Positions 17,768 to 26,146 of a stretch of 46,335 nucleotides of DNA are shown here, in pieces. The stretch spans positions 1 through 46,335 of the forward strand of contig JANNNE010000111.1 of assembly GCA_031398385.1 (NCBI GenBank), written 5' to 3'. A program made the translations under genes and the position numbers. Origin of the DNA: Ideonella_A sp031398385 (GTDB lineage Bacteria > Pseudomonadota > Gammaproteobacteria > Burkholderiales > Burkholderiaceae_C). Under the pieces are notes generated by a model. It made no database searches. It was given only the letters and a program-made list of their open reading frames with translations, and had not been told where the DNA came from. How positions within the stretch are numbered: position 1 is the first letter of the stretch; each line of letters begins with the position of its first letter.

Positions 17768-17835
17768 TGTAGGAGCGCCTTCAGGCGCGATGGGCTGGTG
17801 GCCTGCGACGAATCGCGGCTGAAGCCGCTCCTACA
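17768..17835. repeat. REP-pair (REPIN-like) element, copy 2
   Basis: This is a second 68-base copy in the same orientation, 67 of 68 bases identical to copy 1 and starting 113 bases after it. The two elements fill most of the 306-base gap between the convergent genes folE2 and selD. They may also act as transcript ends or mRNA-stabilising hairpins. A further GC-rich inverted sequence around CCGACGTCGG lies at about 17885-17894, before the selD stop. Confidence 0.88.
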
Positions 17836-17913
17836 AAATTCGTCTGCGCTGTCCCGCACCGCTGCCGGGGGCCGGGCGTCGGGCCGACGTCGGGCCCCGC
17901 GTAAATCAGGAAC

Positions 17914-18972
17914 TCAGCGAATCGTCAAGCCCGGCGTCCCGGCCTGGATCGAGCCGATCACCGCGGCGCTGGCAAAACCCTGGGCGGCGAAGCAGCTGAG
18001 CACTTCGTCGATGCTGCCGGGCGAACACGAAACCAGCAGGCCTCCGCTGGTCTGCGGATCGGTCAGCAAGGCCAGATCGGCATCGGAGAAGCCCGCGGGC
18101 AGTTCGACTTCTGCGCCGTATCCGGCCCAATTGCGTCCCGATGCGCCGGTCACCATGCCCTGGCTGGCCATCTCGCGAACCCCTTCGATCAGCGGCACCT
18201 TGGCGTAGTCAATGACGACCCGGCTGTTGGCGCCGCGCGCGAGTTCGAGGCTGTGACCGGCCAGGCCGAATCCGGTGATGTCGGTCAGCGCGTGCACGCC
18301 GTCCATCGCCGACAAGGCAATACCGGGCTTGTTCAGCCGCGTGGTGTGCTCGATCATCTTGGCATAGCCGCTGGCCGGCAAGGCGTCCTTCTTCAGCGCC
18401 GCCGACAGGATGCCCACACCGATCGGTTTGCCCAGAATCAACACGTCACCGGGACGCGCGTCGGAGTTGCGCTTGATCCGGTCCGGATGCACCAGGCCCA
18501 TCACCACCAGGCCGTAGATCGGCTCGACCGAATCGATGGTGTGACCACCGGCGATCGGGATGCCGGCCTCGATGCAGATGCTTTCACCGCCCTTCAGGAT
18601 CAGGCCGATGGTTTCCAGCGGCAGCACGTTGATCGGCATGCCCACAAGCGCCAACGCCATGATCGGCGTGCCGCCCATCGCGTAGACGTCGCTGATCGCG
18701 TTGGTGGCGGCAATGCGTCCGAAGTCGAATGGGTCGTCGACGATCGGCATAAAGAAATCGGTGGTCGCGATCAGGGCCTGCTCGTCGTTGAGCTTGTAGA
18801 CCGCAGCGTCGTCCGCGGTCTCGATGCCGACCAGCAACTCCTTCGGAATCGGCATGCCACGGGTGCCCTTGAGAATCTCGGACAACACGCCTGGCGCGAT
18901 CTTGCAGCCGCAGCCACCGCCGTGCGACAGCGAACTCAGACGAGGGACGGGTTTCAGCTCGGGTGCATTCAT
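17914..18972 (-). CDS. selD: Selenide, water dikinase (SelD; SenC of the selenoneine pathway)
   Basis: The enzyme uses ATP to turn selenide into selenophosphate, the activated selenium donor. The 352-residue protein starts with the catalytic region HGGGCGCKIAPGVL, where the key position is Cys rather than selenocysteine, and continues with PurM-like motifs such as ATTDFFMPIVDDPFDFGRIA and the C-terminal LTDPQTSGGLL. The ATG at 18972 overlaps the last base of the stop codon of the upstream glycosyltransferase (TGATG), so the two are translationally linked. With senB and senA beside it this copy fits the SenC role. SelA, SelB and MnmH are not in the window, so a second role in selenocysteine or selenouridine synthesis cannot be judged. 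Confidence 0.93.
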   Translation of the reverse strand: MNAPELKPVPRLSSLSHGGGCGCKIAPGVLSEILKGTRGMPIPKELLVGIETADDAAVYKLNDEQALIATTDFFMPIVDDPFDFGRIAATNAISDVYAMGGTPIMALALVGMPINVLPLETIGLILKGGESICIEAGIPIAGGHTIDSVEPIYGLVVMGLVHPDRIKRNSDARPGDVLILGKPIGVGILSAALKKDALPASGYAKMIEHTTRLNKPGIALSAMDGVHALTDITGFGLAGHSLELARGANSRVVIDYAKVPLIEGVREMASQGMVTGASGRNWAGYGAEVELPAGFSDADLALLTDPQTSGGLLVSCSPGSIDEVLSCFAAQGFASAAVIGSIQAGTPGLTIR

Positions 18973-19949
18973 CAGGGGTTCTCCAGGCAGTCGGTGACCA
19001 GCTGCTGCAGCGCATGCTGTTCCACCGCGGGTTCGAAAAGTTCGGCTCGTGCAACGGTGGCGCGCCGCAGCGTCTCCAGAAATCCGGGTTCGTCGGCGGC
19101 CCGTTCGATCAACGAGGCAAGGGCTTGATCATCGCCGAGTTCGAACAGACCCGCATGATCGGCACCGAGCATCCCCACGTTGCCGGAGATCCGCGAGGCC
19201 AGGACGGCGGTGCCGCTTTGCGCCGCTTCCAGGATCACATGCGCGCCGCCTTCCATCCGGCTGCAGTTGACGAGCAGCTGGGAGCGGCGGATCTTCTGCC
19301 GTGTCAGCGTGCGCGGCAGGCCACCCAGCCAACGCAGCGAGGCCTGCCCGGCTGCCGCCTGCCGCACCGCATCGCCCAGCGTGGCGTCGAGCGGGTCGCC
19401 GATCACGTCGAACCGGATATCCGAACGCGTGCGCAGACGGGCCGCTGCCCGCAGCAAGGTCAACGGATCCTTTTCGTCGCGAAGATGGCCGACGAATATC
19501 ACCTTCAGGCCACTTGCAGGAAGTGGTGCCGGCGTCAGACGTCGCGCGGATTGGTAGATGACGACCGTCTTGTCGCGCAATGGCGCGGGCAGTGCCTCGA
19601 TGCCCTGTGGCTGCAGCACGACCAGCCGGTTCGCGGTCTGCAACGAGGCCTGCGCGGCACGGTCGGTGGCGATATCGCGGTAAAGATCGGTACCGGTCAG
19701 CACGACGATGCACGGGCGATCGGGTCGCGCGGCAGCAAAGGCAGCCACTGAATCCGCCGAACGGCGGGCGTGCAGCGCGATCAGCAGATCGCATGGCTCG
19801 CCGTGCCACGTGCCGACGATGCCGGTGCGACAATGCCCCTTCAGCATCCGCGCCCAGCGCGAAGCGGTCTGCCAGTTGCCGTTATTGGCCCCGGCAAGCG
19901 CCGGACTGCAGATCAGCACCACGGGCAATCGGCGCCGCCTGCCCGGCAT
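18972..19949 (-). CDS. senB: Selenosugar synthase SenB (TIGR04348-type glycosyltransferase)
   Basis: By family knowledge, SenB couples selenophosphate with a UDP-sugar to make a 1-seleno-sugar, which SenA then uses as its selenium donor. The protein is a GT-B-like glycosyltransferase. It opens with VVLICSPALAGANNGNWQTA, a characteristic N-terminus of the family, and has ALHARRSADSV, VVLTGTDLYRDI, VGHLRDEKDPLTLL and the nucleotide-sugar loop SRMEGGAHVILEAAQSG. The ATG at 19949 gives 325 residues, close to family length; an in-frame ATG at 19988 adds 13 residues without similarity. It overlaps selD by one base and faces senA head-to-head. Assignment rests on recognised family features plus the diagnostic neighbours. 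Confidence 0.87.
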   Translation of the reverse strand: MPGRRRRLPVVLICSPALAGANNGNWQTASRWARMLKGHCRTGIVGTWHGEPCDLLIALHARRSADSVAAFAAARPDRPCIVVLTGTDLYRDIATDRAAQASLQTANRLVVLQPQGIEALPAPLRDKTVVIYQSARRLTPAPLPASGLKVIFVGHLRDEKDPLTLLRAAARLRTRSDIRFDVIGDPLDATLGDAVRQAAAGQASLRWLGGLPRTLTRQKIRRSQLLVNCSRMEGGAHVILEAAQSGTAVLASRISGNVGMLGADHAGLFELGDDQALASLIERAADEPGFLETLRRATVARAELFEPAVEQHALQQLVTDCLENP

Positions 19950-19977
19950 CGCGCCTGCGTCATCAGAGGAGTTTGGC

Positions 19978-21210
19978 TTGAGGGACATCGGGACCGCGGA
20001 AATCCACTCGCCGAAGATGCGACAGGCTGGTCGCGACTGGTTGTCGCTGGCCTTGATGGATGCCAGGAATCATACGTTGCGCTGGATCGGCGTCTATGAA
20101 CAGGCGCTGGCGGCCAAGGCCTGGCAGGTGCCGCTGCTGGCCGAGATCAATCCCCCGCTGTGGGAACTGGGTCACCTGGGGTGGTTTCAGGAAACCTGGA
20201 TTGCCCGCAATGTGCAGCGCAACCGCGGCGCTGCCGCCGATCCGCAGGCGCCTCGGCTGGCGTCGATCGAATCGCAGTCGGACCGCTGGTTCGACTCCAG
20301 CAACGTGCCCCACGACAGCCGCTGGACGCTCGATCTGCCCGATCTGCAGGCGACCAAGCAGTATCTGGCCGATTCCATCGAGATCACGCTGGACATGCTG
20401 GCCGCAGCCGATCCCGATGACGATTCGCTGTACTTCTATCGACTGGCGTTGTTTCACGAAGACATGCACGGCGAGGCGTTCGCCATCTCGGCACAGACGC
20501 TGGGCATCGCTCTGGGCGACGCGCCGGTGGTGGCTCCGATCCAGACGGCGGCACCGCGTGATCCCTTGTTTTTCCCCGCCACCCGCTGGACGCTGGGCAG
20601 CAGCGAATCAGGCTTTGTATTCGACAACGAACTCGGCAGCCACGAGGTGCGAGTGCCCGAATTCGAGATCGACGCACAGCCCGTGAGCTGGGCGCAATAC
20701 TGCGAGTTCGTCGAGGACGGCGGCTACGATGAAGCCCGCTGGTGGACGCCGCAAGGCTGGGCCTGGGTGCAGCGCGAGAGCCGGCGCACGCCGCGTCATG
20801 TCACCCAGATGCGCCAGGCGGTATTGATGCAGCGCTTCGGTGTCGACACGCGTGTGCCGATGGCGCAGCCGGTTGTGCACGTCAGCGTTCACGAGGCCGA
20901 GGCCTGGTGCCAATGGGCGGGTCGTCGCCTGCCGGGCGAGGCCGAATGGGAGCTGGCTGCCCATCAGGGTGCGACGCGCGGCTTCCGCTGGGGTGATGTC
21001 TGGGAATGGACCGCCACCACCTTCCGGCCTTATCCCGGGTTCGAAGCCCATCCGTACCGCGACTATTCCCAGCCCTGGTTCGGCAGCCACCGCGTGTTGC
21101 GCGGTGCATCGTTTGCCACCGGCGGCCGCCTTCGCGACCCGAAGTTCCGCAATTTCTATCTGCCTGAACGCGACGACATTTTCGTCGGCTTTCGCAGCTG
21201 CAACCTGTAG
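19978..21210 (+). CDS. senA: Selenoneine synthase SenA (EgtB-like non-haem iron enzyme)
   Basis: By family knowledge, SenA uses O2 and a non-haem iron to join hercynine to the selenosugar, leading to selenoneine, the selenium analogue of ergothioneine. The N-terminal DinB-like domain gives the three iron ligands: His66 in LWELGHLGWF and His160/His164 in FHEDMHGEAF. The C-terminal formylglycine-enzyme-like domain ends with HRVLRGASFATG, FRNFYLPERDD and GFRSCNL. The start is drawn at TTG 19978 because GAGGAG lies 6 bases upstream; the ATG at 20017 (MRQAGRDWLSLAL) is the alternative and has no such site. An EgtB role in ergothioneine synthesis is the main rival, but linkage to senB and selD favours SenA. 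No hercynine-forming egtD is in the window. Confidence 0.87.
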   Translation: MRDIGTAEIHSPKMRQAGRDWLSLALMDARNHTLRWIGVYEQALAAKAWQVPLLAEINPPLWELGHLGWFQETWIARNVQRNRGAAADPQAPRLASIESQSDRWFDSSNVPHDSRWTLDLPDLQATKQYLADSIEITLDMLAAADPDDDSLYFYRLALFHEDMHGEAFAISAQTLGIALGDAPVVAPIQTAAPRDPLFFPATRWTLGSSESGFVFDNELGSHEVRVPEFEIDAQPVSWAQYCEFVEDGGYDEARWWTPQGWAWVQRESRRTPRHVTQMRQAVLMQRFGVDTRVPMAQPVVHVSVHEAEAWCQWAGRRLPGEAEWELAAHQGATRGFRWGDVWEWTATTFRPYPGFEAHPYRDYSQPWFGSHRVLRGASFATGGRLRDPKFRNFYLPERDDIFVGFRSCNL

Positions 21211-21348
21211 CGCGGTGACCGGCAGGCTGGCGGCAGGATGGGTCGCCGGATTCGCGCTCGCACGGGGGAGCGCACGTCACATCGCGAAACATGACGTGTT
21301 CCAGACGGATTAAGCTTGGCCGATCCGTAACCGATTTCCGATTCATGC

Positions 21349-22035
21349 ATGGCAAGGTACAAACCCGTTGTTTTCGAACCCAGTGGCTTTCGCCGCAAAC
21401 GGCGTGGCTTGCGGCGCTGGCTGGTGTTGCTTCTCACTGGCATGGTGATCGGGGTCAGTGCGGTGATCTTCGTCCAGGAGCGTTATCTGCCGCCGCGGCT
21501 GTCGGCGGCCGCATCCACCGAATTGCGAGCAGCTCTGGATCAGGCGCAGGCTGAGCGGCAATCGCTGCGCACCGAACTCGACGCCACCACCGCCCGCCTG
21601 ACCGAAACGCTCGACGGCAGGAAGGCGCTCGATACCGATCTGGTCAGCAGCCGCGAGACCATCGAGGGGCTGCGCGCGGACCTCGCATCGGTGATCGCTG
21701 CACTGCCGCCTGATCCGCGCGGCGGTGCGATAGAGGTCCGGGCCGGGCGGTTCAGCGTCGATGCGGGCAAATTGCTGTACGACGTGATGCTGACCCGCGA
21801 TGGAAGCGGCAAGGCATTCAATGGCGTGATGCAGCTGGTGGTCGAAGGGCAGTCGAGCCGTTCGGACTCCAGCAGCGTCAACCTGAAACCGGTGCCGGTC
21901 TCGGTGGCCCACTATCAAAGTCTGCGCGGCAGCCTGCCGCTGCCAACCGACTTCCGGCCCAGCCAGGCGACTGTCCGGGTGCTCGATCGGGTCGACGGCA
22001 AGCAACTCGGCATGCGGGTGTTGCTGGTGAAATGA
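21349..22035 (+). CDS. Membrane-anchored coiled-coil protein, DUF6776-like
   Basis: The function is unknown. The 228-residue protein has a basic N-terminus (GFRRKRRGLRRW), one transmembrane helix at about residues 25-47 (LVLLLTGMVIGVSAVIF), then a coiled-coil stretch of about 65 residues with SAAASTELRAALDQAQAER, and a compact C-terminal beta-rich domain (AGRFSVDAGKLLYDVMLTR onward). The layout suggests an inner-membrane protein facing the periplasm, recalling DUF6776-type proteins of Betaproteobacteria; that family name is tentative. Its stop overlaps the next gene by four bases (ATGA). Confidence 0.75.
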   Translation: MARYKPVVFEPSGFRRKRRGLRRWLVLLLTGMVIGVSAVIFVQERYLPPRLSAAASTELRAALDQAQAERQSLRTELDATTARLTETLDGRKALDTDLVSSRETIEGLRADLASVIAALPPDPRGGAIEVRAGRFSVDAGKLLYDVMLTRDGSGKAFNGVMQLVVEGQSSRSDSSSVNLKPVPVSVAHYQSLRGSLPLPTDFRPSQATVRVLDRVDGKQLGMRVLLVK

Positions 22036-22355
22036 GCGCGATGTTCGAATTGCTGAACCGCCTGTGGTCGACGCTGATCCGCATTCTGCTGATGCTGTTC
22101 GGGCTGATGATGGTGGTCGGTGTGGTGGCGGTCGGCGCCGTGCTCGGCGTCGTTCTGGTCGGCTGGGCCCTGTTGCGCGGGCGCAGTGTTCCGCCGGTCG
22201 CGTTCCGATGGAATGGGCCGCTCGACTGGCGGCGTCGGCGCGACGCGGCGGCTCGGGCCTCGAAACCCGATGTCGTCGACATCGAGGTGCGCGAGATCGA
22301 TCCGGCGCCCACGCGCGGCTCGCCGGAACCACCGGTGAATCTGCTACCGCGCTGA
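22032..22355 (+). CDS. Small membrane protein of unknown function
   Basis: This protein of 107 residues is not assigned to a family. A hydrophobic segment covers about residues 14-48 (LWSTLIRILLMLFGLMMVVG and on), long enough for one long or two short helices. It is followed by a basic, cytoplasm-type tail (WNGPLDWRRRRDAAARAS) and a Pro-rich end. Its ATG overlaps the stop of the preceding membrane protein gene as ATGA, so the two are probably made together. It ends 28 bases before the convergent regulator gene. Confidence 0.7.
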   Translation: MSAMFELLNRLWSTLIRILLMLFGLMMVVGVVAVGAVLGVVLVGWALLRGRSVPPVAFRWNGPLDWRRRRDAAARASKPDVVDIEVREIDPAPTRGSPEPPVNLLPR

Positions 22356-22383
22356 TCGCGGTGCTGTCACGCGGTGATCGCGC

Positions 22384-23502
22384 CTACCGGACGGCCCGTC
22401 CAGGTTTGGCGCTGCGGTAAGTCCACCACGGCAGAACGCGTCGCAACGACAACACCTCGCCGGGCTGATGCGCCCGGTAGCCAGGGATTTCTTCGAGCAG
22501 GTCTTGCCAGGCCGGCGATGCGAGGATGGCGCGCAGTGCCTGCACCTGGGGATGCTGCAGACCGCTGCTGCGCGTGACCAGGAAATAATGCTCTTGCGCC
22601 AGTTCGACGAAGCCCAGCCCGTGCGATCGTGCAGCGGCCTCGATGCCAAAGGTCACATCGGCCCGCCCGCTGGCCACCGCTTCAGCGGCGGCATGATGTG
22701 ACGACTCGGCCTGGGTTTGACCAGCCAACAGGTCGGCATCCAGCATGCCCGCTGCCAGCAGTTCGTCGAGCACGACACGTGTGCCGCTGCCGCGCAGGCG
22801 GTTGCAAAACCGCAGGCCTTCACGCGCCAGATCGACCAGCCCGCTGATCGCCAGCGGATTGCCGGGCGCAACGATCAGCCCCTGGGTGCGGCGGGCAAAA
22901 CCGATCAGCTTGTGTTTGCCGGGTTGCAACATCGGCCGGTAGACCCGCGCCGTCGGCGAGCGGCGTGGTGCGGCGATCAGAGCGTGGAAGCCGGCCAGCA
23001 GGCAGCGGCCGTCGTTCAAGGCGGCCAGCGCGTCTACGGTGCCGGTGAACTGGATGTCGAGCAGCAGCCGATGGTCGGTCTGTGCCAGGTCACGCAGCCT
23101 GGGAAGTGCATCGTCATGGCTGGCCGACATCGTGACGACACCGGCACTGTCGTCGAAGGCGATCGCGAAGGCGCGTTCCAGTTCGCCGCGCAAGGCTTCG
23201 ATCTGTGGCGCCAGCCGGGCTTGGGCGCGGCGTTCGGCCCACAGCAGCTTCTCGCCGAACGGTGCCAGCAGCGCGGACTGGCCCTTGACCCAGATCACCA
23301 GGGTCTGCCCGAGTTCGAGCTCCCAGCGTTTCAGTTCGCCCCACACATGACGGTAGGACAAACCGAGCTTGCGCGCCGCGCCCGAGATCGATCCGGTGGC
23401 ATGGACGGCGGCCAGCATCGCCATCAGCGGGTGGTGCAGCGGCTGGTTCTCGGCTACGTGGCGTTCGTTGCCGAGTTGATAGGCGAGGTGAACCTTGTGC
23501 AT
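22384..23502 (-). CDS. ModE/TupR-like regulator with substrate-binding-like domain
   Basis: This is a DNA-binding regulator of 372 residues with two parts. The N-terminal ModE-type winged helix includes HPLMAMLAAVHATGSISGAA and GLSYRHVWGELKRWELELGQ. The rest resembles the periplasmic tungstate/molybdate-binding fold turned into a cytoplasmic sensor (LRGSGTRVVLDELLAAG, GRADVTFGIEAAARSHGLGF). The start at 23502 (MHKVHLAYQLGN) is favoured over 23628 because similarity begins there. It is divergent from tupBCA, separated by 265 bases with an inverted repeat like a ModE operator, so it probably controls oxyanion uptake. Whether it senses tungstate or molybdate cannot be read by eye. Confidence 0.85.
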   Translation of the reverse strand: MHKVHLAYQLGNERHVAENQPLHHPLMAMLAAVHATGSISGAARKLGLSYRHVWGELKRWELELGQTLVIWVKGQSALLAPFGEKLLWAERRAQARLAPQIEALRGELERAFAIAFDDSAGVVTMSASHDDALPRLRDLAQTDHRLLLDIQFTGTVDALAALNDGRCLLAGFHALIAAPRRSPTARVYRPMLQPGKHKLIGFARRTQGLIVAPGNPLAISGLVDLAREGLRFCNRLRGSGTRVVLDELLAAGMLDADLLAGQTQAESSHHAAAEAVASGRADVTFGIEAAARSHGLGFVELAQEHYFLVTRSSGLQHPQVQALRAILASPAWQDLLEEIPGYRAHQPGEVLSLRRVLPWWTYRSAKPGRAVR

Positions 23503-23582
23503 CGATTGGTGATTGTGGCGCCGACAAACGGTCGCGGGTTTGCTTCGCGAAGGGTCGACCGCCTCGCGACTCCGGGTTGCCC

Positions 23583-23600
23583 TATGCAAGGGTCTACATA
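23583..23600. promoter_or_regulatory. Candidate ModE/TupR-type operator
   Basis: TATGCA-N6-TACATA forms an imperfect inverted repeat (TATGYA half-sites) in the divergent region, 80 bases from the regulator start and about 170 from tupB. The half-site form and six-base spacer resemble, from memory, the E. coli modA ModE operator. No other inverted repeat of this type was seen in the 265-base gap. Confidence 0.4.
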
Positions 23601-23767
23601 TCGCCAAGACTGACCCCGGCGCCGACAATTTGCCGCGTCGATCGATTCATCGCCATTTGGACTTGCGCGATGCGACCCGGCTGCGAAGCGCTTGTTTCGC
23701 GATGCCCCGCAAGACCGCGTTGCGGGCTTGATCATTCCTCAACCGATCCGATTCGATCAACCCGTGC

Positions 23768-24481
23768 ATGAGCGCATTTGCCGAGAGTGTGGCCACCGCA
23801 GGCCGACTGATTCTGGAAGCCGACGCCGCGCTGGTCCAGACCGTGCTGCTGTCGCTTTCGGTCAGTGCGGCGGCCTGCGCCTGTGCCGCCGGTTTCGGAT
23901 TGGGCGGTGGCGCCTGGCTCGCGGTTGCCCGTTTTCCCGGTCACCGGCTGGTGGTGACGGCGCTTAACACCTTGCTGGCCTTGCCGTCGGTGGTGGTCGG
24001 ACTGGTCGTCTACCTCTTGCTGTCGCGCAGCGGTCCCTTGGGCTCGCTCGGGCTGATCTTCACGCCCACGGCGATGGTGATCGCCCAGACCATCCTGGTG
24101 CTGCCGGTGGTTGCCGCGCTGTCGCGCCAACTCGTCGGCGACAGCCTGCGCGACGGCGGCGACCAGTTGCGCTCGATGGGCGCCGGCCCCCTGATGTGCG
24201 CCTTGCTGATGCTGGTCCACGACCGCTGGGCGGTGATCACCGTGCTGCTGATCGCATTCGGTCGCGCGATTGCCGAAGTCGGTGCGGTGATGATCGTCGG
24301 CGGCAACATCGAAGGTGTCACGCGGGTGATGACGACCGCGATCGCCCTTGAAACCAGCAAGGGCGATCTGCCATTGGCGATGGCGCTCGGCCTGATCCTG
24401 CTGGGCGTGGTCGGTGTCGTCAATGTGGCGATCGGCCTGATCCAGCGCGGTCAGGGGTCTGCGCTGGCCGGTGTCCGATGA
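23768..24481 (+). CDS. tupB: Tungstate ABC transporter permease TupB
   Basis: This inner-membrane permease of 237 residues has about five or six transmembrane helices (for example VVTALNTLLALPSVVVGLVV). The binding-protein-dependent transport loop is at EVGAVMIVGGNIEGVTRVMT, a form typical of the TupB branch. It passes the oxyanion delivered by TupA across the membrane, driven by TupC. It is the first gene of the operon: its stop overlaps the tupC start as ATGA. Tungstate is preferred over molybdate because all three subunits look Tup-like rather than ModABC-like, but specificity is inferred. Confidence 0.9.
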   Translation: MSAFAESVATAGRLILEADAALVQTVLLSLSVSAAACACAAGFGLGGGAWLAVARFPGHRLVVTALNTLLALPSVVVGLVVYLLLSRSGPLGSLGLIFTPTAMVIAQTILVLPVVAALSRQLVGDSLRDGGDQLRSMGAGPLMCALLMLVHDRWAVITVLLIAFGRAIAEVGAVMIVGGNIEGVTRVMTTAIALETSKGDLPLAMALGLILLGVVGVVNVAIGLIQRGQGSALAGVR

Positions 24482-25233
24482 TGGATGAGTCGTGCAACCG
24501 CCGCGCAGCAGCGCCCTTGCTCGAACTGGACCGGGTGACGGTGCGTTTCGGCAGCGTGACGGCTTTGCGCGAGGTCAGCATAGGCATTGCGCGCGGCGAG
24601 GCGCTGGCACTGGTGGGCGCCAACGGTTCCGGCAAGACGACGCTGCTGCGCGCCTTGCACGGCGTGGTGGCGCACAGCGGACGGCGCATCCTGCACTCCG
24701 CCGATGCGGGAGGCCGCCTGCCGGTTCAGGGCATGGTCTACCAGCGGCCGTTCATGTTGCGACTGAGCGCGCGCAACAACCTGCGGCTGGCCGCGTGGTT
24801 GTCCGGCTTGCCCCGCGAACAGTGGCAAGGCCGCATCGACGCGGCCCTGAACCGGGTCGGATTGGGTGGCCTGGGTGACCGGCCGGCACGCGCCTTGTCG
24901 GGTGGGCAGCAGCAGCGCCTGGCGCTGGCGCGTGCCTGGATGCTGCAGCCCGACATCCTGTTTCTCGACGAGCCGACCGCCAGCCTGGACCCGACCGCGA
25001 AAAAGGAGGTCGAGGCCATCCTCGCCGGGTTCGGTCGCGACGGCATGGCCATGGTCATGAGCACGCACAACCTCGGGCAGGCCAAGCGTCTGGCAAAGCG
25101 GATCGTCTATCTCGAGGGTGGCTTGATCAAGGTCGATCAACCCACCGCCGTTTTTTTTGGTGGTGCCGCGCACGGCACCTTGGATCGGGTTGATCTTTTC
25201 TTGAAGGGAGAGCTGGCATGGGCTTTGGAATGA
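24478..25233 (+). CDS. tupC: Tungstate ABC transporter ATP-binding protein TupC
   Basis: This is the 251-residue nucleotide-binding subunit. It has Walker A GANGSGKTTLLRAL, Q-loop region VYQRPFMLRLSARNN, signature ALSGGQQQRLALARAW, Walker B DILFLDEPTASLDP and the H-loop region VMSTHNLGQAKRL. It is a compact single-domain form without the C-terminal oxyanion-binding domain of ModC. It starts inside the tupB stop codon and overlaps tupA by 16 bases, so the three are one translational unit. It lies on the cytoplasmic face bound to TupB. Confidence 0.92.
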   Translation: MMDESCNRRAAAPLLELDRVTVRFGSVTALREVSIGIARGEALALVGANGSGKTTLLRALHGVVAHSGRRILHSADAGGRLPVQGMVYQRPFMLRLSARNNLRLAAWLSGLPREQWQGRIDAALNRVGLGGLGDRPARALSGGQQQRLALARAWMLQPDILFLDEPTASLDPTAKKEVEAILAGFGRDGMAMVMSTHNLGQAKRLAKRIVYLEGGLIKVDQPTAVFFGGAAHGTLDRVDLFLKGELAWALE

Positions 25234-26090
25234 CATTCGGGACGGCGCGCCGCACTGCAGTGAAACGTGGTCTGGGTTTGGCGATCGGCGCCTGCGTGGC
25301 GCTGGGTGGTTTGTCGGGAGGGATCGCCCGTGCACAGGCCGAGACGCCGTTCATCGTGATGGCTTCGACCACCTCGACCCAGCAGTCGGGCCTGTTTGCC
25401 CATCTGTTGCCGGCGTTCAAGAAGGCCAGCGGCATCGACGTGCGAGTGGTTGCGCTGGGCACCGGCCAGGCGATCGACCTGGGGCGACGCGGCGACGCCG
25501 ACCTGCTGTTCGTTCACGACAGGCTTGCCGAGCAGAAATTCGTCGACGAGGGTTTCGGCCTGAAGCGGATGGAGGTGATGTACAACGATTTCGTCATCGT
25601 CGGTCCGAAATCGGACCCCGCTGGCGTCAAAGGGAGCGACGTCGTGAAGGCGCTCGCCATGCTCGGCAAAGGCCAGACCCCGTTTATCTCGCGCGGCGAC
25701 AAGAGCGGCACCCACGCCGCCGAATTGCGTTACTGGAAGGATGCCGGCCTTGCCGACCCGGCGGAGAACTATGCCGGCTACAAGCAATGCGGCTGCGGCA
25801 TGGGGCCGGCGTTGAACATGGCGTCCAGCGTGAACGGCTACGCCTTGACCGACCGCGGAACCTGGTTGAACTTCAAGAACCGCGGCGATCTGGCGGTGCT
25901 GGTCCAGGGCGACAAGCGGCTTTTCAACCAGTATGCTGTGATCGTCGTCGATCCCGCGAAGCATTCACATGTCAAGAAGGCGCTGGCGCAGACCTTTGCC
26001 GACTGGGTGATCAGCCCGGCCGGGCAGGATGCGATCGCCAGCTACAAGATTTCGGGCGAGCAGCTATTCTTCCCGAATGCGCAGCAATGA
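25218..26090 (+). CDS. tupA: Tungstate-binding periplasmic protein TupA
   Basis: This is the 290-residue solute-binding protein of the importer. A signal peptide covers about the first 41 residues (hydrophobic LGLAIGACVALGGLSGG, cleavage near ARAQA). The mature part starts with the TupA ligand loop MASTTSTQQSGLFAHLLPAF and has VRVVALGTGQAIDLGRRGDA and FISRGDKSGTHAAEL, all typical of tungstate-binding proteins. A GGGAG site lies 7 bases before the ATG at 25218. Unusually for its subunit type it is the last transporter gene of the operon. A molybdate specificity is the alternative. Confidence 0.92.
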   Translation: MGFGMTFGTARRTAVKRGLGLAIGACVALGGLSGGIARAQAETPFIVMASTTSTQQSGLFAHLLPAFKKASGIDVRVVALGTGQAIDLGRRGDADLLFVHDRLAEQKFVDEGFGLKRMEVMYNDFVIVGPKSDPAGVKGSDVVKALAMLGKGQTPFISRGDKSGTHAAELRYWKDAGLADPAENYAGYKQCGCGMGPALNMASSVNGYALTDRGTWLNFKNRGDLAVLVQGDKRLFNQYAVIVVDPAKHSHVKKALAQTFADWVISPAGQDAIASYKISGEQLFFPNAQQ

Positions 26091-26146
26091 AGTGCCGTTC
26101 GCGGCGTGCGGCACCGCCAGCCTGGCCGACTTGACCCTCGAAAACC

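Noticed and set aside
17655..17835. CRISPR array
   Set aside because: There are only two copies, each internally palindromic with REP hairpins, and one 45-base spacer; this is a REP-pair duplication.
19978..21210. Ergothioneine synthase EgtB as the identity of the EgtB-like gene
   Set aside because: Linkage to a SenB-type glycosyltransferase and selD, with no egtC or egtD nearby, fits selenoneine synthase better. EgtB is kept as the alternative.
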